NCBI RefSeq assembly: GCF_022842045.1
Contig: NZ_JALHQI010000024.1
Coordinates: 1-39,267, forward strand
Source: Arenimonas sp.
GTDB lineage: Bacteria > Pseudomonadota > Gammaproteobacteria > Xanthomonadales > Xanthomonadaceae
Length of the DNA stretch: 39,267 nt
Reading direction: 5' to 3'
Part shown: positions 16,225 to 24,685 of the stretch, one piece after another
Layout: the number at the start of each line of letters is the position of its first letter
Position numbering within the stretch: the stretch's first letter is position 1
Notes under the pieces: model-generated
What the model was told of the DNA's origin: nothing
Database searches by the model: none
What the model saw: the letters and a program-made list of their open reading frames with translations, nothing else
Program-made: the position numbers and the translations under genes

Positions 16225-18996
16225 TCAACCGGCCTGGGCACGCAGCCACGTGCCCAGTGCCGCCGGCGCCAGCGGCCGCGTGAACAGATAGCCCTGGGCC
16301 TGGTCGCAGCCCTGCTCGCGCAGCATCGCCAGGGTCGCCTCGGTCTCCACGCCTTCCGCCACCACTTCCATGCCCAGCGCATGGCCCAGGCTGACCACGG
16401 CCTGGGTCAGGCCGCGCAGCCGGGTGGCTTCGGCCATCTGCTGCACGAAGCTGCGGTCGATCTTCAGGTGCCGCACCGGGAAGCGGTGCAGGTAGGCCAG
16501 GTTGGAGAAGCCGGTGCCGAAGTCGTCCACCGCCAGGCAGATGCCGTTGGCGGAAAACAGGTCGAAGGCGCGGCGCAGCACGTCGGTGTCGCGCATCAGC
16601 GCCGATTCGGTCAACTCCAGCTCCAGCCGGTCGGTGGGCCAGTGGTTGCGGGCACAGATCTCGAGCACGTCGGTGGCGAACTGCGGGTCGCGCAGCTGCA
16701 CCGCCGACACGTTCACCGCGATGCGGTCGAACACCAGCCCCTGCTCGTGCCACTCGCGCGCCTGCCGGCAGGCCTCGCCCAGCACCCAGCGGCCGATCGC
16801 CAGTATCTCGCCGCACTCCTCGGCGACAGGGATGAACTCCGCCGGCGAGCGGGAGTCGCCGGCGCGGGTGCGCCAGCGCAGCAGCGCCTCGATGCCGGCC
16901 ACCCGCCCGTCGCGCAGCGACAGCGTGGGCTGGTAGACCAGCGACAGCTCGCGCCGCGCCAGCGCCTGCCGCAGCTCCTGCTCCAGCGTGACCCGGCGCT
17001 GCACCTTCTCGTAGAAGCTGTCGCTATAGAACTGGAAGGTGTTGCGGCCGGCATCCTTGGCCGCGTACATCGCCGTGTCGGCCGAGCGCAGCAGCGCCTC
17101 GAGGTCCGGGCTGCCCTCGTTGAGCAGGGCGATGCCGATGCTGCAGCCCACGTGCGCCTCGTGCTCGCCCAGCGACACCGGCTGGCTGAGCGCGGCGATG
17201 ATCTTGCGCGCCACGAAGGCCGCGTCCTCGGGCCGCCCGACCTCGCGCAGCAGCACCAGGAATTCGTCGCCGCCCAGGCGCCCGACCAGGTCGCTGCCGC
17301 GCACGCACTGGCGCAGCCGGCCGGCCACTTCCTGCAGCAGGCGGTCGCCGGCTTCATGGCCCAGGCTGTCGTTGACGTTCTTGAAGCGGTCGAGGTCGAG
17401 AAACAGCAGCGCCAGCGGTGGCTCGCCGTTGCGCACCGAGGCGATGGCGTCCAGCGCCCGGCGGCGGAACAGGAAGCGGTTGGGCAAGCCGGTCAGCGTG
17501 TCGTAGTGCGCCAGCTGCTCGATCTGCTCGTTCGCCTCGTGTTCCTCCGTGATGTCCTGGGTGAGGCCGGTGATGTGGTGCGGCTTGCCGTCCACCTTCT
17601 CCATCCGCCCGGTGATGCGCAGCCAGATGCGGCGATCGTCGGGCGTGTAGTAGGTGACCTCCAGCGTCTCTTCCTCCGTCTCGCCGCCGAACATGCGGGC
17701 CATGGCCTCGCGCATGCGCTGCTGCGAGTGCTCGTCGTAGTTGGGCAGCGTGCCCTGCACGCTCACCGGCGTGCCGGGCTCGAGGCCGTGGATGCGGTAG
17801 TTCTCGTCGGTCCACTGCAGCTGGCCATCGGCCATGATCTCGAAGCCGCCGATGCGGCCCATCGCCGCGATGCGGTTGAGCAGGTCGCTGCGCCAGCGTG
17901 AATTGCGCTCGGCGACCACCTGCTCGGTGATGTCGTGGATCACGCCGACCAGGCGCAGCACGCGTCCGTCCGGGGCCCGCATGCCTTCGCCGCGGGCCTT
18001 GGTGAAGCGGCGCTCGCCGTCCGGGCGCACCATCACCAGCTCCATCTCGTAGGGCTCGCCGGTGGCGAGGGTGCGGCGCGAGGCTTCCTTCAGGCGCTCG
18101 TAGGATTCAGGCTCGTACAGGTGGCGCTGGCCGCGGAACGGCGGCGGCGACTGGTCGGCCGGCAGGCCGGCGATCACGAACAGTTCGTCCGACCACCAGA
18201 TGGCGTCGCTGTCCGGATCCCAGCTCCAGCTGCCCAGGCGCGCCACGTGCTGGGCCTGGTTCATCAGCAGCTCGCGTTCGCGCAGCTGCTGTTCGATCAG
18301 CTTGTACTCGGTGATGTCGGTATGGGTGCCGATCACCCGCCGCGGCTTGCGGTCCAGGGTCCACTCGATCACCCGGCCACGGTCGAGGATCCAGCGCCAG
18401 CCACCGCTGGCGTCACGGGCGCGGTAGACCGACTGGTAGCCTTCGCGCTGGCCGTCCAGGTGCAAGTTGAGCGCATCGGCCACCCGCGGCTGGTCGTCGG
18501 GGTGGACCAGGTCGCGCCAACTACCAAGGTTGTCGGCCAGGTGGTCGGGCGGGTAGCCGAGCATGCCCAGGCAGCGCGCCGAGCGGTAGACGCGACCGGT
18601 GTCGGCGCTCCAGTCCCAGAGCCCGTCCTGGGCGTTTTCCAGCGCGAAACGCCAGCGGGCGCGGTTGGGCGACTCGGCGAGTTCAGGCTCCTCGGCCGGG
18701 TTGAACAGGCTGGCGGTGTAGCCCAGGATCCGGCCGTCCTCGTCCAGGGCTGCCTGCAGCACGCAGTCCAGCACCCGCTCGCCGTCGCGGTGGGAGTGGT
18801 GGACCTGGCGGCCCGGGTGGCGGGCAATCTGGGCGATGGCGTCGGCCAGCACCGGCCGCAACGCCTCCTCCAGCGCCGGCGTCAGCAGGTCGCGGGCGCG
18901 GTCGTTGCCGGTGACGTACTTCCCCGCCGCATCCAGCACCAGCAGGGCGCGACGCGAGGGGTGCAGCAGCAGGCTGTTGAGGAACGCGGAATCCAC
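16225..18996 (-). CDS. PAS-GGDEF-EAL cyclic-di-GMP signalling protein
   Basis: A 923-residue cytoplasmic protein that can make and/or break cyclic-di-GMP. It has four PAS-like sensory segments at about residues 10-120, 130-250, 250-370 and 375-490. A GGDEF domain follows (motif [12 protein letters not shown] near 573) and an EAL domain (IEALLRWR near 702, later [16 protein letters not shown] and LKIDRSFV). Both catalytic motifs look intact, so cyclase and phosphodiesterase activity are both possible. No membrane segment is present. The start is GTG at 18996, with a weak ribosome-binding site. Confidence 0.9.
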   Translation of the reverse strand: MDSAFLNSLLLHPSRRALLVLDAAGKYVTGNDRARDLLTPALEEALRPVLADAIAQIARHPGRQVHHSHRDGERVLDCVLQAALDEDGRILGYTASLFNPAEEPELAESPNRARWRFALENAQDGLWDWSADTGRVYRSARCLGMLGYPPDHLADNLGSWRDLVHPDDQPRVADALNLHLDGQREGYQSVYRARDASGGWRWILDRGRVIEWTLDRKPRRVIGTHTDITEYKLIEQQLRERELLMNQAQHVARLGSWSWDPDSDAIWWSDELFVIAGLPADQSPPPFRGQRHLYEPESYERLKEASRRTLATGEPYEMELVMVRPDGERRFTKARGEGMRAPDGRVLRLVGVIHDITEQVVAERNSRWRSDLLNRIAAMGRIGGFEIMADGQLQWTDENYRIHGLEPGTPVSVQGTLPNYDEHSQQRMREAMARMFGGETEEETLEVTYYTPDDRRIWLRITGRMEKVDGKPHHITGLTQDITEEHEANEQIEQLAHYDTLTGLPNRFLFRRRALDAIASVRNGEPPLALLFLDLDRFKNVNDSLGHEAGDRLLQEVAGRLRQCVRGSDLVGRLGGDEFLVLLREVGRPEDAAFVARKIIAALSQPVSLGEHEAHVGCSIGIALLNEGSPDLEALLRSADTAMYAAKDAGRNTFQFYSDSFYEKVQRRVTLEQELRQALARRELSLVYQPTLSLRDGRVAGIEALLRWRTRAGDSRSPAEFIPVAEECGEILAIGRWVLGEACRQAREWHEQGLVFDRIAVNVSAVQLRDPQFATDVLEICARNHWPTDRLELELTESALMRDTDVLRRAFDLFSANGICLAVDDFGTGFSNLAYLHRFPVRHLKIDRSFVQQMAEATRLRGLTQAVVSLGHALGMEVVAEGVETEATLAMLREQGCDQAQGYLFTRPLAPAALGTWLRAQAG

Positions 18997-19105
18997 GAAT
19001 GGCGGGCCCAGGACACGGTTGTCCCGACACTAACGCCCGCACGCCTGCGAGGGAACCGGCCGATCGCCGGGCCGTGAACCCCGCCACACTCGGCATGGCC
19101 GCCCC

Positions 19106-19135
19106 TTAGACCGGCGCGGCCATCGGTGCCATAAT
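19106..19135 (+). promoter_or_regulatory. Candidate native promoter of the tRNA-Arg locus
   Basis: TTAGAC (19106-19111) and CATAAT (19130-19135), 18 bases apart, lie 11 bases upstream of the broken tRNA copy at 19147. No comparable promoter is seen before the intact copy at 19277, so the intact tRNA may depend on this one. The -35 match is poor. Confidence 0.4.
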
Positions 19136-19146
19136 CCGCGCCCTAA

Positions 19147-19186
19147 GCGCCTGTAGCTCAGCCGGATAGAGTAGTGGCTTCCGAAG
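19147..19186 (+). pseudogene. Truncated tRNA-Arg(CCG), 5' half only
   Basis: Forty bases identical to the first 40 bases of the complete tRNA at 19277: acceptor 5' strand GCGCCTG, D-arm and anticodon arm up to TTCCGAAG. After this the sequence diverges, and there is no T-arm or acceptor 3' strand. The break lies in the anticodon arm, a standard crossover point for tyrosine integrases. This is a scar of integration or recombination. Confidence 0.85.
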
Positions 19187-19276
19187 GCTCTACTCAGGGA
19201 TTCGGCGGGTCGGGTAAAGTGTCATGCCGCTTGAACTCCGTTTCAGGCCGGAAGCAGCAAAAAGTCTTTTGATTAC

Positions 19277-19353
19277 GCGCCTGTAGCTCAGCCGGATAGA
19301 GTAGTGGCTTCCGAAGCCATTGGTCGGGGGTTCGAATCCCTCCAGGCGCGCCA
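19277..19353 (+). tRNA. tRNA-Arg (anticodon CCG)
   Basis: A complete 77-base cloverleaf with encoded CCA. The acceptor GCGCCTG pairs perfectly with CAGGCGC; the discriminator is G. The anticodon stem GTGGC/GCCAT holds loop TTCCGAA, giving anticodon CCG, which reads CGG. The T-arm is GGGGGTTCGAATCCCTC-like, with the standard TTCGAAT loop. It is the attachment-site type gene for the integrated element(s) that follow, and directly follows a 90-base spacer after the broken copy. Confidence 0.93.
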
Positions 19354-19425
19354 AGACCCCTGTGACAAATCTGTGCCGTGGCTGTGCCAAGTTCTTCCTG
19401 GCAACCCGGCCGCGTTGAGTAAAAG
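19354..19425 (+). repeat. Element end flank, copy 1 (downstream of tRNA)
   Basis: This stretch starts right after the tRNA CCA and shares with 22055-22126 the block CCCTGTGACAAATCTGTGCC, then GCTGTGCCAAGT and TTGAGTAAAA at equal spacing. The repeated CTGTGmC words look like integrase arm-type sites (inference). Confidence 0.7.
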
Positions 19426-19430
19426 CCGCC

Positions 19431-20051
19431 ATGCCAACGCAAATCCTCCAGATCCGGATTGAGCTCGAGCGCATCGAGCCGCTGATCTGGCGCCGCATCC
19501 AGGTGCCGGGCGACTACACCTTCTGGGACCTGCACGTCGCCATCCAGAGCGCCTTCGCCTGGACGGATACCCATCTGCACGAGTTCCGACCCTGCGGTCA
19601 ACGCGACGGCACTCCGCGGTTCGGCCTGCCGCTCGACGATTTCGACGACAAGCCGCCGCTGCCCTGCTGGGAACATTGCGTGGCCGACGTCCTGAGCCGC
19701 GCCAACCCGCGGATCGAGTACGAATACGACTTCGGCGATGGCTGGGAGCATACGGTCGTGCTCGAGGAAGTCCTCGAAGCGGCGCCGGGCAAGAAGTACC
19801 CGCGATGCACCGCCGGCGAGCGCTCGGCGCCGCCCGACGACTGCGGCGGCCCGGGCGGCTACGAAAGCCTGCTCGAAACCCTGGCGGACCCCGGAGACCC
19901 GGAATACAAGTCCTCCCACCTCTGGGCCAGCAGCCAGAAAGGCCAGCGCGGCAAGTTCGACCCCGAGGCCTTCGACGAACAGCAGGTGAAGTTCGCCAAC
20001 CCGGCTCCGCGGTTGAAACGGCTGCTGGCGCACCTCGCTTCACGAACGTAG
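19431..20051 (+). CDS. Plasmid pRiA4b ORF-3 family protein
   Basis: A 206-residue protein matching the pRiA4b ORF-3-like family: the N-terminal ILQIRIELERIEPLIWRRIQ, the following DLHVAIQSAFAWTDTHLHEF, then YEYDFGDGWEHTVVLEEV, and a Cys-containing YPRCTAGERSAPPDDCGGPGGY. These are frequent on plasmids and genomic islands; their biochemical function is not established. It is the first gene after the tRNA and its flank repeat, so it belongs to the small element. It is followed by the hipBA pair. Confidence 0.88.
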   Translation: MPTQILQIRIELERIEPLIWRRIQVPGDYTFWDLHVAIQSAFAWTDTHLHEFRPCGQRDGTPRFGLPLDDFDDKPPLPCWEHCVADVLSRANPRIEYEYDFGDGWEHTVVLEEVLEAAPGKKYPRCTAGERSAPPDDCGGPGGYESLLETLADPGDPEYKSSHLWASSQKGQRGKFDPEAFDEQQVKFANPAPRLKRLLAHLASRT

Positions 20052-20122
20052 TTCGGCCCCTCTAGCCGCTGGGCAAGCCTGTCGCCGGTGATTCGAGCCA
20101 AACCCTGGAAAACAGCCTGTGT

Positions 20123-20157
20123 TGTGTTTTCTTTGTAAACAGCATATAAGCTGTTTT
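20123..20157 (+). promoter_or_regulatory. hipBA promoter with palindromic operator
   Basis: TTGTGT (20123-20128) and TATAAG (20146-20151) are 17 bases apart. A perfect 7-base palindrome, AAACAGC and GCTGTTT with a 6-base spacer (20138-20157), covers the -10 box. A further AAAACAGC half-site is at 20110-20117. HipB-type antitoxins autorepress through such palindromes, so this is the expected operator. Confidence 0.6.
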
Positions 20158-20175
20158 CAAGCAATACAGACCAGG

Positions 20176-20454
20176 ATGCGTGAAGTGAGCCAGTACGCCG
20201 TGCGGACCGCCGAACAACTGCCCGCCCTGCTCAAAGCCTTCCGCAAGCAGGCGGGGCTGACCCAGGGACAGGTCGCCATGAGCCTGGGCGTCACGCAACA
20301 GACGCTCTCCGCCATGGAGCGCAACGCCCAGAAAGTGAACGCCGAGCGGCTGCTCCAACTGCTGGGCATCCTTGGCGTGGAGATGGTGCTGCAGCCGCGC
20401 GGCCTCGAAACGGGCGCGGCTCGACCCACCCCCCAAGGGAACGCCGGGTGGTAA
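20176..20454 (+). CDS. hipB: HipB-like XRE antitoxin
   Basis: A 92-residue helix-turn-helix protein. The XRE domain spans about residues 15-68 with GLTQGQVAMSLGVTQQTLSAMERN as its core, and the ending LLQLLGILGVEMVLQPRG is typical of HipB. The ATG at 20176 is chosen because it leaves the promoter palindrome upstream untranslated. Its stop overlaps the hipA GTG start by seven bases. It should neutralise HipA and autorepress the operon. Confidence 0.87.
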   Translation: MREVSQYAVRTAEQLPALLKAFRKQAGLTQGQVAMSLGVTQQTLSAMERNAQKVNAERLLQLLGILGVEMVLQPRGLETGAARPTPQGNAGW

Positions 20455-21818
20455 CGGCCGTCACCGGCAGGAAGTCGCGCCGAAAGGCGCTGGGCCTGTG
20501 GATGAACGGCGATTTCGTCGGCACCTGGCGGATGGACGCCGGGTCCGAGGACATCCTCGAGTACCACGCCAGCTGGCAAGGCTCGCCGCAAGGCCGCCCC
20601 CTGTCGCTCTCCCTGCCTTTCACGCCAGGGGCAAACCTGCATCGCGGGGACGTTGTCCGGGCGTACTTCGAGAACCTGCTGCCGGACAGCCAGGACATTC
20701 GTGCGCGCGCCGCGCGTCGCTTTCGCGCCAGATCCACCCAGGCCTTCGACCTGCTCGCCGAGATTGGAAGGGACTGCGTCGGTGCGCTGCAGATCCTGCC
20801 CGACGGCATGGCGCCCGGCGATGTGCGCACCCTCGACGCGAGCCCGCTCGACGAGGCCCAGGTGGCCGCAATCCTGCGCGGCACCGTGGCACCGCCGGCC
20901 ATGGCGGGCGCCGCGCCACAGGACGACGATGACTTCCGGATCTCCATCGCCGGGGCCCAGGAGAAGACCGCCCTGTCGTGGATCGACGGCCGCTGGTGCC
21001 TGCCGCACGGTTCAACGCCGACCACGCACATCCTGAAGTTGCCGATGGGACTGGTCGGCAACATGAAGCTGGACCTGAGCCATTCCATCGAGAACGAATG
21101 GCTGTGCTCGCGGATCCTCGCGGCCTACGGACTGCCGGTCGCCGAATGCGAACCGCTGCGGTTCGAGGACATGAAGGTCCTCTCGGTCCGGCGCTTCGAC
21201 CGCGCGTGGCTCGACGGACCTTCGGGCAGATGGCTGGCTCGACTGCCGCAAGAAGATTTCTGCCAGGCGACCGGCACGCCCGCGGCCCTCAAGTACGAAT
21301 CGGACGGGGGCCCGGGGATCGAGCGCGTCATGGGCTTGCTCGCCACCTCCGAATCTCCCCAGCGGGATCGACGCGTTTTCTTCCTGGCCCAGCTTCTATT
21401 CTGGATGCTGCGTGCGCCTGACGGCCACGCCAAGAACTTCAGCCTGTTCATTCGCCCACAAGGCGCTTATGGGCTGACGCCGCTGTACGACGTGATGTCG
21501 GCCTGGCCGCTGATCGGCGAGGGGCCCGGGAAGTTGTCAGAGCACAAGATCCGGCTGGCGATGGCGATCCGAACCACCAATGCCCACTGGAAGATGAAGG
21601 AAATCCATCGCCGGCACTGGCTTGCGCTCGGCAAGCGGTTCGGCGTGCTGGATGACGAAGGACGGGAAATGGAAGCGATCCTCGGCGACCTCATCGCGCG
21701 AACGCCCCGGGTGGTGGCTGACCTCGAAGCCGGACTGCCGGCGAACTTTCCCGAGCACGTTGCCAACTCGGTACTTCGGGGATTGCAGCAAGCGGCGAAC
21801 CAGCTGGGCCAAGGCTGA
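20448..21818 (+). CDS. hipA: HipA-like Ser/Thr kinase toxin
   Basis: A 456-residue HipA-family kinase. The N-terminal domain (LWMNGDFVGTWRMDAG) is followed by the kinase part with ISIAGAQEKTALSW (regulatory P-loop-like segment), the ATP-binding THILKLPMG, the catalytic loop DGHAKNFSLF near residue 325 and the metal-binding YDVMSA. In E. coli HipA phosphorylates glutamyl-tRNA synthetase and induces dormancy; the target here is not known. It begins with GTG inside the end of hipB. All catalytic elements seem intact. High GC, unlike the defence island that follows. Confidence 0.88.
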   Translation: MVTAVTGRKSRRKALGLWMNGDFVGTWRMDAGSEDILEYHASWQGSPQGRPLSLSLPFTPGANLHRGDVVRAYFENLLPDSQDIRARAARRFRARSTQAFDLLAEIGRDCVGALQILPDGMAPGDVRTLDASPLDEAQVAAILRGTVAPPAMAGAAPQDDDDFRISIAGAQEKTALSWIDGRWCLPHGSTPTTHILKLPMGLVGNMKLDLSHSIENEWLCSRILAAYGLPVAECEPLRFEDMKVLSVRRFDRAWLDGPSGRWLARLPQEDFCQATGTPAALKYESDGGPGIERVMGLLATSESPQRDRRVFFLAQLLFWMLRAPDGHAKNFSLFIRPQGAYGLTPLYDVMSAWPLIGEGPGKLSEHKIRLAMAIRTTNAHWKMKEIHRRHWLALGKRFGVLDDEGREMEAILGDLIARTPRVVADLEAGLPANFPEHVANSVLRGLQQAANQLGQG

Positions 21819-22010
21819 TACCGCTCCGGCGGGCGCCGGAGTTGGCCTTTACTCTGGCCGCTGTGCCGGAGAGCGCCGGCAGACCTGGGCGGTACCGACG
21901 CAAATCGATGTTGTCGCCCGCGGTCGGGTGCCAACCTCGAGGCCGCCCGCAGCGCATCTGGTCGACCGATCCCAACTGCAATCTATTGCCACGACAGAGG
22001 TTTTCCGGAC

Positions 22011-22054
22011 TCCGAAGGCAGGGGTCACAGGTTCGAATCCTGTCGGGCGCGCCA
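22011..22054 (+). pseudogene. tRNA-Arg 3' half (att-site remnant)
   Basis: TCCGAAG followed by 37 bases, the same length as the 3' half of the complete tRNA, with T-loop TTCGAATC, stem ACAGG/CCTGT, acceptor CGGGCGC and encoded CCA. It resembles other gammaproteobacterial tRNA-Arg(CCG) 3' halves more than the local copy does, and its GGCAG anticodon-stem strand cannot pair with the local 5' half. It therefore arrived with an integrated element, not from the host gene. Confidence 0.8.
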
Positions 22055-22126
22055 ATCCCCCTGTGACAAATCTGTGCCCTTGCTGTGCCAAGTCCCGGGG
22101 CACGTGCCCATCGGCATTGAGTAAAA
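22055..22126 (+). repeat. Element end flank, copy 2
   Basis: This stretch starts right after the tRNA 3' half at 22054 and repeats the flank seen at 19354-19425, including the 20-base block CCCTGTGACAAATCTGTGCC. It marks the left end of a second related element, probably the one that carries the defence island. Confidence 0.7.
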
Positions 22127-22571
22127 CCCTACGCGCCCCGCGGGGAGCTGGCTGTCAGCATTCGGCCGGCCCGGCCGCTCAGGCGTCATGAGTAAAGGCA
22201 CGGATTGGCCCTCCCAAGGCTACCCCAGCCTCACACTCACCCCTCGGCCAGCCTGCGCCGCGACGCAGTCGGCTGCAAGTCTAGGCTGGCGATCCGGAGC
22301 AGGCCCGAAGATCCAGCCGAGGTCCATGCCGAACCTGAAGTTGGGCGTGTGCGTCGCAGTGGGTTTCCGCGTGAATCTCCCGCTGGCTTACGAGACCTTG
22401 GCTGGCGATCGCTAGCTAAGCGACTCTCTGCAGGCTCAATCTGCACAACGGACCAGCGAATATGCCCGCTACAACTACTGTGCGATCAGCATTTAAGGGC
22501 TCACGGGATCCGGGCCCCTCCTACTTCAACGCTTCGGAGCCTACTGCCCACTTATAGGCGGCAAGCCCGAA
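22127..22571. other. Non-coding junction region
   Basis: About 445 bases without a convincing gene. Short open frames exist but lack ribosome-binding sites and recognisable content. GC falls across this stretch towards the lower value of the defence island. No hairpin or repeat stands out. Confidence 0.5.
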
Positions 22572-23081
22572 CTACTTGAGTCTTGCCAACGAAATCAGTT
22601 CTTGAACTACAACACGGAGGTGCGGAGCGAGCTTCTCAATGTCCTTACGGTGCGCCGTGAAGTACCTGCTATGCGCGGACTTATCACCAACTTCCTTTAG
22701 CTCCGGCAGGGCTTTCTTGACCGGCCTACTAAGATTGAATGACGGTTCGGCGGAAAGTCTTGTAATCAGCTCGCCCAATAGAAAGAAGTCGCCGTTCGCA
22801 TCTTTGATCTTCATTGCCAAATTGTTGCGTTCAAAGGTTTCGATTATGAGAGTTTCAACCAAGCGCCGAACCATAACCGCCGAAGCATCGTACCAACCGT
22901 GCTCGTAGCTACCGTTAATCTGATGGACGATGCGTTCGAGATAAGGCCGCGTGCCGCGCACGAGCGCGAAGTAGACGATGTGATCTTCCGAACTGGGGGC
23001 ACCCTCCTCTGGAGGTGGGTTCCTGGCACGAACCCCATCTCGCAGCTCTCGGATGCCAAGCAGCATCGCTTCAATATCCAT
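22572..23081 (-). CDS. DUF4145/HEPN-like protein
   Basis: A 169-residue, mostly helical protein. The middle (SAVMVRRLVETLIIETFER) and the later VGDKSAHSRYFTAHRKDIEKL resemble DUF4145-type domains of the HEPN group, which often occur in defence loci. An R-x4-H pattern (Arg139 to His144) agrees with the HEPN ribonuclease motif Rx4-6H, but the neighbouring His could be the family's structural one. The ATG at 23081 has a weak ribosome-binding site. It starts 8 bases after the DUF5343 stop, so the two are co-transcribed. It is probably the last gene of the defence cluster. Confidence 0.65.
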   Translation of the reverse strand: MDIEAMLLGIRELRDGVRARNPPPEEGAPSSEDHIVYFALVRGTRPYLERIVHQINGSYEHGWYDASAVMVRRLVETLIIETFERNNLAMKIKDANGDFFLLGELITRLSAEPSFNLSRPVKKALPELKEVGDKSAHSRYFTAHRKDIEKLAPHLRVVVQELISLARLK

Positions 23082-23089
23082 CCGACTGA

Positions 23090-23791
23090 TCAGCCCTTAA
23101 TTGGTAGGTGCTTCGCCATACTCTCGAAGATTCTGTCAATCTGCTCGGGCGTGCTGTCCGGCGAGATGTGGATCTGAATGTCCACATGGAGGTTCGGGCT
23201 GAAGGCTCGCCTTTGACCACCGCCCCCGCCAGCGTGACCATGACGCTCTTCTGCTTCAGACATGACATCAGCAGCCTTCGCAGGCTTTGGTTCAGTTGCC
23301 GGCTTTTTGGCCTTGACGACCCGTGGAGCGGTTGCCTTTTGCTTAGGTGGCCCGTTCTCCTTGCCCTTCGAAGGATCGCCTTCCAGAAGCAATAGGTAGA
23401 GCGCAGTGTAAGCGCTGACCGCCGACTCTCCCTGTCGCGTGTCGCGCGCGAACCAGTTGGAAACGTCTTTGAACTTGGCGTCAGGCGTATGAAACAGATC
23501 CCTAATTTCCTGCGGGTAGGTCGCCACCAAGATCTTCTCGCATGCGGCGGCGTAGGTCTCGTCGTCCCGCCACTCAAATGCTAGGTCGCTCGGCTTTCCC
23601 GCCTCGTCAATCAAGCCGAGCTGCTTAAGCGGCGGAACGAGGTTTGCAGCGGAGGCCGTGCCGATGTTCAGGGCGCCTGCTATGTAAGTAGCGGTAACCT
23701 CCGCCGGTGGTTTCTGCCTAAACTTTTCGCGCAAGGAGAACCAGTTTGCACGCGGTAATTTCGGATAACTCTTCTTCTTACTCTCAGCCAT
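23090..23791 (-). CDS. DUF5343 protein
   Basis: A 233-residue protein. Residues about 8-135 match the DUF5343 pattern: WFSLREKFRQKPPAEVTATYIAG, a winged-helix-like SAANLVPPLKQLGLIDEAGKPSD, then YAAACEKILVATYPQEIRDLF and VSAYTALYLLLLEGD. The C-terminal part is Lys/Pro/Ala-rich, then HGHAGGGGGQRR, then a final strand-helix segment NLHVDIQIHISPDSTPEQIDRIFESMAKHL. Two ATGs are close (23797 and 23791); GGGGA lies at normal distance only from the second. The domain is a probable DNA/protein-binding winged helix found in defence or mobile loci; function not established. Confidence 0.75.
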   Translation of the reverse strand: MAESKKKSYPKLPRANWFSLREKFRQKPPAEVTATYIAGALNIGTASAANLVPPLKQLGLIDEAGKPSDLAFEWRDDETYAAACEKILVATYPQEIRDLFHTPDAKFKDVSNWFARDTRQGESAVSAYTALYLLLLEGDPSKGKENGPPKQKATAPRVVKAKKPATEPKPAKAADVMSEAEERHGHAGGGGGQRRAFSPNLHVDIQIHISPDSTPEQIDRIFESMAKHLPIKG

Positions 23792-23985
23792 CTTCATTCC
23801 CCACTGCCGTAGCCGTCACTGAAGGCCTTTCTCCTGTAAGTCAGGGGTATCGGCCCGCCATTTTCTAACACCCCGAGGCGCCGGGGCCTAGTCCTAAGGA
23901 ACTCCAAGCGTTCAGATCACCGCCGCTCAGCGACTATCGTCATTATGCATTGAGCGGATCAGTATCATGCCGCCCCTCATACTCG

Positions 23986-24573
23986 TTACTTCTGGAAGTA
24001 GTACTCATCGAGATTGAAGAAAGAATCAACAACCAGCGGAACTTCTTGGTTCAGACCCGAAGAAAAAGCTCCAACCACTACCTCACACCCCGAATGCATG
24101 AGCTCCTGATACAGCGGTATAAAGTCACCGTCACCGCTAAGTAAGACAATCTTTTGCGCTTGATCTCGGTAGGCGGCGCGGAGCGCCTCAACGGAGATTG
24201 CGGTATCGCAGATGCTTTCTTTTCTCGTTTTGGATGCTCGCTTTCTTACTTGTGGCACAAGCCGCCCTTCGGCAGTGCGAAACATTTGCGTCTTCTGATA
24301 GAGCGCGATCACCTCGGCCCGACACTTGAATCGCACCGCGGAGATGGCACCTCTTGCCGCGTCCAACGCAGCTTGGTCCCCAACTACAGATGTGTGGTAG
24401 GAAATGCGAAGAATGTCCCAGAGCCAACCACCGAGGACATCCGGGTTCCATACAAAGAAGTCTCCAACGACAACATTCCCCGTTGCCGCCGCTCGGCCAT
24501 CGGCAATCATCTGCTTGTAGCGTGATGAAAGGTTCTCGCCATCAACTAATACAAGCGTCTTTCCGATTGGCAT
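23986..24573 (-). CDS. NYN-domain (LabA/PIN-like) nuclease
   Basis: A 195-residue NYN-domain protein, the PIN-like fold of metal-dependent RNases. Acidic residues expected at the active site are seen: Asp11 in LVLVDGEN, the Asp in ESICDTAISVE, and the two in LLSGDGDFIPLYQEL near residue 148. The end (VVVGAFSSGLNQEVPLVVDSFFNLDEYYF) is typical of LabA-type members. The ATG at 24573 has GAGGG seven bases upstream and is preferred over the non-ATG start 24 bases further up. It lies 112 bases after the AIPR gene and about 190 before DUF5343, all on the same strand. Likely an RNA-cleaving accessory effector (inference). Confidence 0.8.
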   Translation of the reverse strand: MPIGKTLVLVDGENLSSRYKQMIADGRAAATGNVVVGDFFVWNPDVLGGWLWDILRISYHTSVVGDQAALDAARGAISAVRFKCRAEVIALYQKTQMFRTAEGRLVPQVRKRASKTRKESICDTAISVEALRAAYRDQAQKIVLLSGDGDFIPLYQELMHSGCEVVVGAFSSGLNQEVPLVVDSFFNLDEYYFQK

Positions 24574-24685
24574 CAATAATCCCTCTGCTGAGGTCAATTA
24601 GTCGAACAGCGCACCAGATTCTCGGCTAGCTGAGGTTGCTGGAAATAAATGGACAATCCTGATGATCATTCCTTCCAAGCATTCT

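Noticed and set aside
19194-20033. Long minus-strand open frame across the tRNA and pRiA4b gene
   Set aside because: Its C-terminal part contains GAPGGIRTPDQWLRKPLLYP, a classic false product of reading a tRNA gene backwards; the real features are the tRNA and the plus-strand gene.
21849-22103. Minus-strand frame with LARPTGFEPVTPAFG
   Set aside because: This is the well-known false antisense reading of a tRNA; it supports the tRNA 3' half at 22011-22054, not a gene.
22188-22415. Small plus-strand frame MSKGTDWPSQGYPSL
   Set aside because: No ribosome-binding site, no recognisable family, and it sits in the element junction region.
23873-23888. CCCCG/CGGGG hairpin between NYN and DUF5343 genes
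   Set aside because: Only five base pairs and no T-tract on either strand; too weak to call a terminator.
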